A stretch of 64,000 nucleotides of DNA from Acanthosepion pharaonis (GCA_903632075.3 CAHIKZ030005495.1:3059501-3123500), one strand, 5' to 3'; shown: positions 42,431 to 52,184, counted from the stretch's first letter. The notes: generated from the letters alone by a model not told the origin. Numbers and translations are program-made.

Positions 42431-42534
42431 GAAAAATTCAACCCGGAAAATTTTTAAACAACTAAACAGGACAAAATCCGAAACAAATAACAGTGTTTGC
42501 AACGTTCAAAGTGGATTACGAATCCCGCTGAAAA

Positions 42535-42745
42535 TATATAATTGTTTCTATAAACAACAAACAAGTTCGTTTCCAGTTTGATACAGCTCCGAGCATGAGG
42601 TTAATATCACATTCGACTTGGGAACAAATTGAAAAGCCACGGGTGTCTGAAACAGATTACATACCAATGAGCGCGTCTGGAAGTACAATTTGTTTTACTA
42701 AAGCAAAAATACAATTTATTGAAAAAAATGTTTCAACAAAGTAAT
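42535..42745 (+). pseudogene. Ty3/gypsy aspartic protease
   Basis: Encodes NKQVRFQFDTAPSMRLISHS and TWEQIEKPRVSETDY. The retropepsin active site D-T/S-G is DTA here, and the surrounding VRFQ.DT...ISxxTW pattern matches gypsy protease. Cut short by the insertion at about 42.75 kb. Confidence 0.8.
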
Positions 42746-42747
42746 TA

Positions 42748-43380
42748 TAAAATTTTTTTTTTTTTTTTTTTGCTATCCTCTGCCAGCCGCAATAATGGAG
42801 AAAGTATTGCGTCGCACCATCGCCAGTAAGACACGCTGCAAGAGCCATTCCGTTTCGCAAGGCTCGTCCCTTAATTGTGACGCCACCCCGTCAAACCTCC
42901 GAAGGAACGCCATCGAACGAGGGCCAATAACCCGAGAACTCTCCACTACCACTAGAGTAAAAAAAATCTATCAGCAAGAGAAGAATATTTAACTATATTT
43001 TTTTTTTATCTCCGCGTCCTTAGCGGCTCAACGGCGGACCTGATCAAATTACCGGTCGTAAATGTATCTGCACAAGTCGCATCCCAAATCAACGACTTCC
43101 CCACTTTAAAAGGGAAAATGGTAATGCCATCCGGCCGCTTTCCATCACCATAGTCAAGGCCTACGGGTTCGATTTGGGAAGGGAACCCAGCTGCATCCAG
43201 ACCTCTTCTGATGATGTCGTTTACTGCTGCATACTTAAGAAAGCAACCTGCACTACGACAGGAGAGAGGATGCAAACCAAACTCATCAATGGAAGCTTCA
43301 CATCTGCATCTGTGATGCTCACCTAATTTGAGCCCAAGACAGATCGCAAATCCGACCCGACTGCACTCATCATCTAGAAG
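42748..43380 (-). pseudogene. Poly(A)-tailed non-LTR retrotransposon fragment nested in the gypsy element
   Basis: Minus strand: GLHPLSCRSAGCFLKYAAVN, DIIRRGLDAAGFPSQIEPVG, GDGKRPDGITIFPFKVGKSL and IWDATCADTF, then after frame changes VVVES and a QRVLLAMVRRNTFSIIAAGR end. I recognise this block as the C-terminal region of an animal non-LTR element group commonly annotated as uncharacterised. A T tract on plus (about 42752-42771) is the poly(A) tail. Protease sequence lies on its right-hand (plus) upstream side and pol linker downstream. Confidence 0.8.
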
Positions 43381-43399
43381 GGTACCTTAACTTGTGAGT

Positions 43400-44335
43400 T
43401 AACTTAGAATGTTTCCTTTCGAAGTAGAACATTTTCTGGTGTGTGTTATGTCGCAGATAATTTGAAATTAAATTTTATTGGTCTTGACTGGATAGAACAA
43501 CTTAATCTTTTTAAAATTCCTCTCAAATCTGTGTTCAATCCATTTAACGTGGGTTTCTCATATTGAAAATCATTTCACGGATGAACTTAAAAATAAATTT
43601 AGTGACGTTTTTCAAGATGGACTTGAGTGCTGTACACAAATTAAAGCTACTCTGAAGTTAAAACCCGATTCTAAGCCAATTTTTAGACAAAAAAAAAAGA
43701 ATAATACCCTATGCTGCTCTGAATATGGTTGAAAAAGAATTTCAATGTCTTCCGCAAGATGGTGTAATAGAGCCTGTTAATTACTCCGCGTGGGCAGCTC
43801 CTATTGTTGTTGTTAAAAAGGTAAATGGAAAAGTCTGGATATGTGCTGATTACTCGACCGGCATGAATGGCTCTTTGGATACACATCAGTATCCACTTCC
43901 AGTGCCGGAGGATTTTTCACAAAACTCAACGGCGGAATTTGTTTTACAAAGGTTGATCTTTCCGATGTCTAGACTAGAAGTTGACGAGGAGTCCGAAGAG
44001 CTACTTACTATCAACACCCACAAGGGATTATTCATATTTAACCGTCTTATCTTCTGTGTCAAGCCAGCACCAGCCATTTTCCAACAGACAATGGACGCCA
44101 TGTTGACTGGACTGACAGGAGTTGCATTGATGACGTCATCGTTGCAGGAACAAATCAAAATGAACATTTGCAATGTTTATTTGCTATTTTCAGTCGAATT
44201 CAACAATACGGATTACGTGTTAAAGCTGAAAAGTGTGAGTTTTTCTAATAACAAATCAAATATCTTGGGCTTATTTTCAACAAAAATGGTAGACGACCAA
44301 ACCCGGAAAATATCTCAGCAATAAAAACCATGCAA
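43400..44335 (+). pseudogene. Ty3/gypsy reverse transcriptase
   Basis: After a FIGLDWIEQLNLFK linker (about 43467-43510) the open frame 43725-44324 holds DGVIEPVNYSAWAAPIVVVK, VWICADYSTGMNGSLDTHQY, DEESEELLTINTHKGLFIF and KPAPAIFQQTMDAMLTGLTG. The sequence coding the catalytic DD pair lies at about 44127-44140 but in a shifted frame, so the protein is dead. Family: animal Ty3/gypsy with chromodomain-less integrase. Confidence 0.9.
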
Positions 44336-44925
44336 GCACTGACAAATGTAACAAAATTACGTTCTTTTCTTGTCTTGGTTAATCACTACAGTGCTTTTTT
44401 GCTTGAACTTCATCAAGTTCGTGAACCCCTTTTGAAAAGAATGTTGCATGGGAGTTGCCTGACGCGTGTCAGGTAGCTTTCAAAAAAGTAAAGTCTTTAG
44501 TTTCTTCCAATCTTTTGCTGACACACTACAACCCATCCATGGATATTGTGGCGGTCTCTGATGCTTCCAATTAAGGTATTGGAACTGTCATTTCTCACAC
44601 TTTCACTGATGGCAGCCAAAAGACACTAGCTCAGGTATCCAGAGCACTGACACTGGCAGAGCGTAATAACAACCAACTTGAAAAGGAAGCCTTAGCAATA
44701 GTGTTTGCTATCAAAAGTTCTACAAAATGTTGTACGGATGTCATTTCCCAGAACACAAGCCTCTTGTTAGTATTTTTGGGTCTAAAAAAGGCATCCCCAG
44801 TTTATACAGCAAGCCGTCTGCAAAGATTGGCTACTATGCTGTTAGTTTATAATTTTACTATAAAATATAATTAAACGAATGGAATTAGTCATGCCGATGC
44901 ATTATCTAGGCTCATGACTACATGA
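44336..44925 (+). pseudogene. Ty3/gypsy RNase H region
   Basis: Discontinuous frames show FLVLVNHYSAF (RT connection), LLLTHYNPSMDIVAVSDASN with the first RNase H Asp in VSDAS, SRALTLAERNNQLEKEALAI with the catalytic Glu, and LVSIFGSKKG. A stop replaces the residue after SDASN. The distal part fades out near the expected DALSRL position (44893, catgccgatgcattatctag). Confidence 0.8.
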
Positions 44926-45099
44926 AATAAAGTACCAAAAGACTCAGTCATCGCAGCATTATCTGTAGAGCCCAAAGTCACTTCAGTGCTTACATCCTCT
45001 GTAAGGTGATCACTTCTACAATGATCCGTAAAGCCACAACTGCTGATAGTGTTTAAAAAATGTGATATGCTTTCATCGTACAAAATGGCCCAGAACTAT

Positions 45100-45600
45100 G
45101 CACTGACAAAAGAAATCAGACATTTTTTCGGCTTTGATCTTCATCGTCAGAATTCGACGACTGTCTTCTTTTTGAGGAACGCGTGATTGTCCCTTCTTCA
45201 TTACATTAAAAAGTGATAAACCAATTCCATTATGGTAATCAATGTATTAGTCGATTTAAATCTCTAGCACACAGCTATGTTTATTGGCCAAACAGGGACA
45301 AGCAGTTGTAGGAATTGGTACGCCCATGTTCCAATTGCCAACTGGCAGCAAAATCTCCAAGAAAAACTAGACTCAATTCCTGGTTTATCCCTGAAACACC
45401 CTGGTCACGTCTTCACATTGACTTTGCTGGACCCATCAAGGGGCAGTGTTATTTTATCCTCGTTAATGCTTGCAGCAAATGGCCAGAAATGGGTCAAATG
45501 AATCGCATCCCATCGGATGAAACAATTCTTGAGTTAAAACAAATCTACAGTCGATTTGGATTACCACAGATACTAGTTTCAGATTGTTGTGTCGGAAACC
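45100..45600 (+). pseudogene. Ty3/gypsy integrase, zinc-binding and first catalytic part
   Basis: Contains HYGNQCISRFKSLAHSYVYW, CSNCQLAA (HHCC zinc domain) and WSRLHIDFAGPIKGQCYFIL with the first catalytic Asp, then ILELKQIYSRFGLPQILVSD with the second. The frame is then interrupted by a satellite-related insertion. Several stops lie within. Confidence 0.85.
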
Positions 45601-45639
45601 TACCACCCCTCTTGAAGATGAACTTGTCTGCGTCTGTGA

Positions 45640-46050
45640 ACAAAGACTTTAAATAGTGGCATGTCAGTTGACATGGCGGAAGACAGATAGACCGAGAGGG
45701 TAAGACCTCCGAGTCTAGCTGAGTCGTGATACAGTCTTTGACTGTAAGCGACGTCTGTCGAACTCTCAGCATTAGTAGAGAGGAACCCGGACGAAGCTTT
45801 GCCGAAGGGTAAGGTTTCGTCCGGGGAGGTAGACAGGGCCTGAACCCGTCTAGGCGGGTTCAAAGGCTATATTTTTGGCCGAGCCTACGGGCTCGGAGAT
45901 ACCCACATTAAACCGGCTTTGTGCCATATTCAATCCTCGTGGGTGGATCGATAAATACTAAGACAGATAGACAGAGAGGGTAAGACCTCCGAGTCTAGCT
46001 GAGTCGTGATACAGTCTTTAAATACCAAGACAGATAGACAGAGAAGTTCT
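45640..46050 (+). mobile_element. Satellite-related unit inserted in the integrase
   Basis: About 190 bp (45760-45955) aligns with the core of the 237-bp satellite at 55.8-64 kb: gaggaacccgg, cggggaggtaga, cctgaacccgtctaggcggg, tggccgagcctacgggctcg and cctcgtgggtgga. A 59-bp segment, agacagatagaccgagaggg through acagtcttt, occurs at 45681-45739 and again 280 bp later at 45961-46019, with a third fragment at 46029. So the insert is a partial tandem of a 280-bp monomer variant. Confidence 0.85.
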
Positions 46051-46170
46051 TAGCTGAGCTAGTTATTGACTACTCAGGCGATTTCTGTACCTTTTTACCA
46101 ACCTATTAAAACCCTTTTTATTGTTACATGTTATTTGGCGTTTGTCTCTACTAACCCCAAATCAACATCC

Positions 46171-46712
46171 TAACACAGATCATTCACTTCAGCTGCATTT
46201 TCAACTTTCTGTGCACAGAATGGTATTCAACACATTAAGACACCGCCTTTTTTATCCACAATCAAATGGATAAGTGGATCATTTTGTAGATACATTTAAG
46301 AGAGCACTCTTCAAACTCCGTAAGGAGAGAACCACACAAGAAATATTAGAAATATTCCTCAAAAATTACAGAGCTAGACCCAATCCAAACGCATTAATGG
46401 AAATTCACAAGCAGAAGCACTGATGAACTTTAAAATTTGTTTATATATAGATGTGATCCATCGAACTACAAACCATTCCCTAAAAAGGAACATGGTGATG
46501 GAAGAACAATTTAATTGTCATCATGGAGCAGTGAAACGTAAATATGTACCAGGACAAGATGTACTTGTAAAAGATTACCGCAACGGTAAAGAAAAATGGA
46601 TTCAAGGACGCATTATACGTCGCTCTGAAAATGCTACGTATGGCGTGGATATAGAGTCAGGGTTCCACATGCAAGCCAATTACGACCATCAAACCTTCCA
46701 GCGGCCAAATTA
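46171..46712 (+). pseudogene. Ty3/gypsy integrase, third catalytic part and C-terminus
   Basis: Resumes with FQLSVHRMVFNTLRH, FYPQSNG and VDHFVDTFKRALFKLRKERT, where the usual catalytic Glu (ER) appears as Asp-His. The tail frame 46423-46713 has YVPGQDVLVKDYRNGKEKWI and GRIIRRSENATYGVDIESG, the typical C-terminal beta domain. Stops at 46272 and elsewhere. Confidence 0.85.
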
Positions 46713-46872
46713 AACTCCACTTTACTGCTGGACATTCTATTGGACACCTTCGAACTGCCTTCGAAGTTCTCAAGTAATGCCAATGGGGAAAGATAGAACT
46801 CTAGCAAAAAGTGCACCAAGGAAATCCCATCGACTATGAAGTAAGCCATACCCCCAGCAAAAGTCATACGAG

Positions 46873-46893
46873 CATAAGGATAAAAAGATGGTG
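46873..46893 (+). promoter_or_regulatory. Probable polypurine tract
   Basis: ataaggataaaaagatgg lies immediately before the 3' LTR, the expected site for plus-strand priming. Confidence 0.6.
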
Positions 46894-47085
46894 GTACTTA
46901 CATAAAGAACGATAACTCAAAATACAACTGAGTTACAGTCCTTGTCTGTTAGTTGGACAACGGCACTTCTGAATTCAATATGGTGACAGCTGACAAGGTT
47001 TAAATTCAAGTTATTTTATTATGTGTTAAATTACACTTGTCTTTTATTTCCATTCGTATTTGTTCATCTCAACAACCTGAGAGAT
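46894..47085 (+). mobile_element. Ty3/gypsy element 3' LTR
   Basis: Aligned to 40239-40499 with about 20% divergence and a deletion of about 40 bp. It ends where the minisatellite resumes. Confidence 0.8.
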
Positions 47086-47240
47086 CAAATTAAATATACC
47101 AACAATACATTTTTATGGTAAAAATATCAGTAATACATTTTTATAGCAAAATGACTAACAATACCTCTTTATAGTAAAATTACCAACAATATATTTTTGT
47201 AAGAAAATAACCAGCGATATATTTTATAGTATAATTAAAA
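47086..47240 (+). repeat. AT-rich minisatellite, right side of the gypsy insertion
   Basis: Units of the type ataccaacaatacattttta, as at 39.6-40.2 kb. Confidence 0.85.
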
Positions 47241-47779
47241 ATGGCATACATTGTCAAAAAAATCTAAAAATTGCTATGATTAATCCCAATTTTGTAAAGA
47301 GAAACAATTCTTGAGGCCTTGTTTGATTTTGTATTATTTATTTAAAAAAAGAGTTAATTCTAATTTAATCATGGAATAATTTCATTTATTTGAATTAACT
47401 ATAAAGTTTGAATTTTCAAATTTAGATCTCGGCATTAAATAACCCACAGAGGTGTTTATATGCCGCTAAACAAAAATAATCAGATCAAAAAATCTTTCTA
47501 AAAAAAGAAATAGGCTTTCTTATGCTATTCCTTGCCATAAAGAATTTTAATTTATCACCATATTTTATACGTGTCCAATAATGCCAGTCTTTTAATCTTT
47601 TGATCTTGGCATCTGACCAGTAAGCCTTTCTGTTCATTCGTTTCATCGCATCCCTTTCTCTAGGTACAGACTAAGACGAAAGTGATATCCAAAAACAGGA
47701 AATAAATACAAGTTAAAATTAATAATAATGTGAACACTCCATCTATAAAATTTGGAAACTTAAAACTATTACGTCTGTT
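47241..47779. other. AT-rich stretch; contains one hairpin-module copy
   Basis: The 45-nt hairpin module lies at 47433-47468 with a perfect CGGCAT...ATGCCG stem. Otherwise unrecognised. Confidence 0.5.
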
Positions 47780-48175
47780 ATAACTATAAGATGAAATAAA
47801 TAATAAATGATGAAATAAATACTAAATGATGATAATGAGAAGTTTTCATATCAGAAATTCGGATAAAACACGGCTATTACGCCTGCTACTACTTGGGATA
47901 CACTAATAAGATGAAATAAATACTAAATGATGATAATGAGAATTTTTCATATCAGAAATTCGGATAAAACACGGCTATTACGCCTGTTACTACTAAATGA
48001 TGATAATGAGAATTTTTATATCAGAAATTAATAAGCTACTACTTGAGAAATAAATAAATACTAAATGATGATAATGAGAAGTTTTCATATCAGAAATTCG
48101 GATAAAACACGGCTATTAAGCCTGCTACTTCATGGGATACACTAATAAGATGATATAAATACAAAAATAAATTAA
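47780..48175 (+). repeat. Degenerate tandem repeat
   Basis: The segment ctaaatgatgataatgagaa starts at 47822, 47923, 47993 and 48061. It is followed by atcagaaattcggataaaac and cggctattacgcctg in the fuller units. Confidence 0.9.
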
Positions 48176-48729
48176 TTATAATGAAACGTTTCTCATAAAA
48201 AAATCGGAGATGTCAATTCTATTATGTCTGCTGCTTAATAATAATGAGTATGATTTATATTTTTGGGTTTTTTTTTAATCTTTTCAACCCAAAGCAAGGC
48301 AATAAAGTCACTAAACAGCAAACAATATTCAATATTTTAAATGTTATTTCCTTTCTTTATTTAATTTTCATTTCCTGCTTTTTAACAGTTGCAATCGTTG
48401 TCCGAATTTCTTCAGATGAAACAATTTCGTTATTGACTTTATTTATATTTATTTGATCTTAATATCTTCAACATAGTAACAGACGTAATAGTCAAGGTCG
48501 GATTATGACCTTTTGGGGTCCCTAATTATGGGGGAACCCACAGACGGTAGCCACCCTCTGTATAGCCCGCATCCGCCTTGAATAGTTTTTCTTGTCATAT
48601 ATTTTAGCGACATTTACAGACCTTGAAGTAAACTTATTGAAAATTCTTTAAATAAACATGAATAGCTATCTTTTGTTTGTCAATAGAAATATTCCCTAAG
48701 AAATACAGATATCTTTCTATTTATTCCAA
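48176..48729. other. Unassigned stretch
   Basis: Mixed AT-rich sequence. No domain recognised. Confidence 0.4.
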
Positions 48730-48737
48730 CCAGATTA

Positions 48738-48856
48738 GTACATAGTGATTTCCAAGCGTAGCTTAGATGTGGCACAAGGATCGAACTCACTACTCAATCG
48801 TAATTTCTCTAGCAGGACAAGCTTGCTAGCCATTACACCACCTCGAGGTGTCCTAA
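48738..48856 (-). mobile_element. tRNA-derived SINE head, family S2
   Basis: On minus: cgaggtggtgtaatggctag (A-box side) and gagttcgatccttg (B-box). A related copy lies at 55580-55715 with the shared aagcgtagcttagatg distal part. Confidence 0.75.
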
Positions 48857-49031
48857 CCGTCGTACAAAGAGATTTTTATAGCCAGCTTTATGACCAGGGC
48901 TGTGGAGTCGGAGTTATGAAGTTGGAGTCCGAAGCAATTCAGGGGTCACTGGATATATTTTCTATTTCCTTTAAAGAAATTCATCTCAACTTCATTTTTA
49001 AAGTCATTTTATTTTTTGTAATTATTTTATA

Positions 49032-49783
49032 CTAGCAGCATAGCCCGGCGTTGCCCGTGCTTGATTCAAAAATAGTACGACTCATACAGCAATCGCTATC
49101 ACTTGACTTAAAATATTTTTGCCCTTCCTTGCCTTTAGAGGAGTTCCCTTTGCCGTGCTGATGTTGCTACATGCCTTACTTCTTGCCTATATCACACTGC
49201 CAACTTTTTCTAAGCCCTATAGTAAACATTAAATCTGTTACGAAAAAAGAACGAAACAAAATAAACACAATACGATCAGCTTTAAAAAAACGGAAAGAAC
49301 ATTTTTAAGGGTTGACCGATTGTCGATTTGCACTCTGTTTGGGGGGGGTGCTCAGAGTTGAAACTTCACATGATGACTCCCAATGGCCTCTTCATAAATC
49401 CGATCGGTTTTCGCTAAAAACCGACATGCGGTTCAGACGCAATCTGGGCGTATCGGTTTTGGGGTTTTATCGATTTTCCGCGCTGTTTAGGGGTCTGTGG
49501 TCATGAAACTTCTGGACAACACTTCTAATGGTAGACTCTAAGAGGGTGTCAAATTTGGTTGAAATGCGATCATTCCTTCTGTAAGCAGAATTTTTTCGAT
49601 TATCGATTTTTTCGGAACCTATTTCCGAACTCAAAAATCGGGCTCCGTCATGTCCTTACGGCAGCCATTTGCAAACTTGTGTTGAAAACTGCATCGAAAT
49701 CGGGTGAGAAATGCAGCCTGGGCGAGGTAACAACGCCCACGACAGACACACAGACAGACAACATGAGAAATATAGATAGTAGA
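49032..49783 (-). mobile_element. Non-autonomous Helitron, second copy
   Basis: On minus it starts near TCTACTATCTATATTTCTC and ends ...cacgggcaacgccgggctatgctgCTAG (plus ctagcagcatagcccggcg at 49032), next to an A/T target. It shares gcttgattcaaaaatagtac and the gtagcaacatcagcac segment (reverse) with 31246-32042. Confidence 0.85.
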
Positions 49784-49927
49784 TTTGTAAAACTAGATAT
49801 GTATAAAAATTCTTACCTTATAGAATTTTTATTCTTGTTATGTCGTTTACATCCTGTAAAAGATTATATTTCAACTTCTGTTATAAAGTAGTTTTATTTT
49901 GGTTCTGTACTTATTTCTTATTTACCA

Positions 49928-49929
<2 letters not shown>

Positions 49930-49978
<49 letters not shown>
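49930..49978. repeat. (TA)n microsatellite
   Basis: Long TA run. Confidence 0.95.
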
Positions 49979-49980
<2 letters not shown>

Positions 49981-50094
49981 TCTCAAACCACTCCTCATTA
50001 CCCTCTCTGTTAAATTACAAAACCTTACACTACCCATCAAAAGTGTAAATTTTAATTTCATTTTTCGTTTCATTTCATTTTTTAGAAGTGCTAT

Positions 50095-50252
50095 CTGATG
50101 ATCCGGCGTCCTTTAAAAGGGCTCTGGTGAAATAAATTATTATAATGGAATCTTAAAGTGGTCTGTTTTTCTTTTAAAATATTAGCTCTGGATTTACATT
50201 GAACTCTCAGGATTTCATCCTCCTTGGGACTACCCATACGGATTACCAAGTT

Positions 50253-50256
<4 letters not shown>
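50095..50256 (+). mobile_element. Foldback family fragment (as at 10.95-11.23 kb)
   Basis: Contains gatgatccggcgtcctttaa, gtgaaataaattattataat, aaagtggtctgtttttc and ttacattgaactctcaggat, all found (part inverted) in the 10.95-11.23 kb element. A (TA)n tract follows at 50257. Confidence 0.75.

Positions 50257-50291
<35 letters not shown>
50257..50291. repeat. (TA)n microsatellite
   Basis: TA run. Confidence 0.95.
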
Positions 50292-50294
<3 letters not shown>

Positions 50295-50439
50295 CTAATA
50301 ATCTTATAAATATAAGCAGTTATACTCGTCCAGCAAAACCGTAGGTGTTTTAGCTTGTAAATCAACAAACCAATACCTAAGGAAAAAAAAAGGGGGAAAA
50401 AAGAAAGAAATAAGAACATATATTTCCGGCGAAAATAAT

Positions 50440-50720
50440 CGTCTAGAATCTAAGTTCAGAGTCCAAAGAAAAAAACCTAAAATAACTAAACAAAGTGCTC
50501 AATACTCTAAGCAGAGCAAATAAATGATTATGATAAATGTGAAATGGGAAATACTAAAGAAATGCCAAAAATATAAAGCAGGTAATAAAGTTTGTCCTCT
50601 ATGTAGAGAGGAAAAGTTAGCTATTGGTTTATTTAAAGAACCTAATAATTTGCTAAATTTAAAAACGAAAATCTTAACTTAGTGTAGACATAGAAAACGC
50701 TGGTTCCTACAGTAGGTTTC
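50440..50720 (+). pseudogene. Penelope-like element, C-terminal endonuclease tail
   Basis: Open segment NVKWEILKKCQKYKAGNKVC, then PLCREEKLAI, LLNLKTKIL and a CRHRKR end after a stop. Penelope-like elements end with a GIY-YIG nuclease followed by a (I/V)xWxILKxxxxYxxGxxxCxLCxxEK...LNxRxELxxxCRH block, which this matches. The Cys/His pattern CPLC...CRH is kept. Upstream (50440-50535), in a shifted frame, a SKF.....ITK segment may be the nuclease end. It is a short remnant. Confidence 0.75.
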
Positions 50721-50871
50721 TTCTCTTCTTTTTTTTTTGGGGGGAGGAGGGGGTCACATGGTTATGTTTTTGTGTTGTAGGCTATATATTTCCTGTTCTG
50801 ATTGCACCTTTTTAGCCGCATAGGTGAAACCTAGGTAGGTTTGTCTGGCTCTTTAGGTTACTTTGCTTTGC

Positions 50872-50872
<1 letters not shown>
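50721..50872. other. Unassigned stretch downstream of the Penelope remnant
   Basis: A G-rich run (ttttggggggaggaggggg) and no recognised feature. Confidence 0.4.
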
Positions 50873-50904
<32 letters not shown>

Positions 50905-50910
<6 letters not shown>

Positions 50911-51122
50911 TAAAGACATTTTTATGTTTAACGTTCTTTTTATAGATACAAGTATTTAATAAATGCTGTTTATAATAAACAGTATTAAATAGCATTTACC
51001 GACCTGAATGTCGAGAAATTTCCATAGATGTTATTTAATACTGTTTATTATAAACAGAGAATTTACTTAAATACTTGTATCTATAAAAAGAACGTTAAAC
51101 ATAAAAAATGTCTTTAATAAAT
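50905..51122. mobile_element. Palindromic foldback between (TA)n tracts
   Basis: The left arm tttattaaagacatttttat, followed by gtttaacgttctttttatag and atacaagtattta, is mirrored almost perfectly by the right arm ending acataaaaaatgtctttaat. The centre has an inner palindrome tactgtttattataaacag and gacctgaatgtcgagaaatt, as in the 8.1-8.58 kb element. (TA)n tracts flank it at 50873-50904 and 51151-51208. Confidence 0.9.
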
Positions 51123-51147
51123 AAATTTTCGGACTTTGTCCATTTCT

Positions 51148-51150
<3 letters not shown>

Positions 51151-51208
<58 letters not shown>
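51151..51208. repeat. (TA)n microsatellite
   Basis: TA run at the right of the foldback. Confidence 0.95.
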
Positions 51209-51210
<2 letters not shown>

Positions 51211-51815
51211 AAATGTCTTACATTATAGCATTTTTGTTTTCATTATTATTTCTTCTATATCTTCTAAGATTTTGTCTCTAATTCTGTTAGAAAATATTGA
51301 AGAATGAATAGGTATCTTATGAAAGACACAATTTCTTTATTCTGTGATATAAACCAGTTATATTGATACAGGCCTATTCAAGTTAGGAGCATATGCATAG
51401 GCTTTATGAGATTTGTGGGTCATAATCATTTAATAACACAAAGAGGGGGTCGGAATCGGAGGGGCCAAAAATAGTGGAGTCAGAGTCGGAGTCGAAGGTT
51501 TTGTGTTCCGGCTTTACAACCCTGCTTATAATTAAGCTTCAGAGGGATCTAGGCTGAAGAATACACTAGCTTACACGATAATCCCACCCTGATAATAGTC
51601 TCAAGTGGTTTTAATTTCTTACATAAATTGGGTTGCTGTTTGTTATGGTCCGGTTCCTTGTACCACGGTGATAGTCCAAGGTAGAACCAATAAAGAAGAA
51701 CTCGAACACAGGTATGGAATAACACAGATATATTACAAACAGGAATATATACAGAGAAGTAGAAAGTGTTAGTATGAACAATCAGGTTTAGTAGTAATTG
51801 TCTGAACGCGACTCC
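51209..51815. other. Unassigned stretch
   Basis: Holds the right hAT-like end (51440-51527). No coding recognised; the minus frame 51549-51911 is partly low-complexity. Confidence 0.4.
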
Positions 51816-51925
51816 GTTTCGGACTGCCTTTGACTCGACTGACTGACTCGCTCGTTCTGACTGACTGACTCGCTCGTTCTGACTGACTGACAGACTCCTG
51901 ACAGACTTCACTCCAGACTTCAGAC
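51816..51925. repeat. GACT-rich minisatellite
   Basis: Repeats of gactgactcgctcgttctgac and shorter gactgact runs. Confidence 0.85.
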
Positions 51926-51929
51926 TGAA

Positions 51930-52184
51930 CGATATTTAGTCACCCCCCACGAGGGCACCATGTGGCACAAGACCGGTTTAACGTGGGATCTCCGAGCCCG
52001 TGGGATCTCCGAGCCCGTGGGATCTCCGAGCCCGTGGGCTCGGCCAAAAATATGCCCTTTGAACCCGTATAAACGGGTTCAGTGTCGGTTTACCTCCCCG
52101 AAAGAGACTCCGTCCTTCGGCGTAGCCTCTTTCGGGTTCCTCCTCGCCCGAAGGCAGAGAGTTCAACCGATCAGCCGGTCGCCC
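51930..52184 (-). mobile_element. Single dispersed unit of the 237-bp satellite, inverted
   Basis: On minus it follows the satellite order: gaactctctgccttcgggcg, gaggaacccgaaagaggcta, ggagtctctttcggggaggt, tgaacccgtttatacgggtt and tggccgagcccacgggctcg, ending ccctcgtggggggtgactaa. It is bounded by a 14-bp direct repeat GACTTCAGACTGAA (51916-51929 and 52185-52198). A 17-bp unit tgggatctccgagcccg is repeated three times (51984-52034). Without the two extra 17-mers, one boundary repeat plus the unit equals about one monomer. Confidence 0.9.

Larger units (their letters stand above)
48897..51527. mobile_element. Possible hAT-like element ends around nested insertions
   Basis: The left end cagggctgtggagtcggagt and the right end ccggctttacaaccctg are imperfect inverses (inverse of the right end: cagggttgtaaagccgg). 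Several related ggagtcggagt units sit inside each end. The interval contains a Helitron, foldbacks and a Penelope fragment, so if the ends belong together they enclose later insertions. No transposase is seen. Target duplication is not clear. Confidence 0.45.

Noticed and set aside
42118..42581. Plus-strand small frames across the inverted RT piece
   Set aside because: They are antisense to the duplicated RT segment or straddle its junction. Only the short zinc-knuckle stretch is meaningful.
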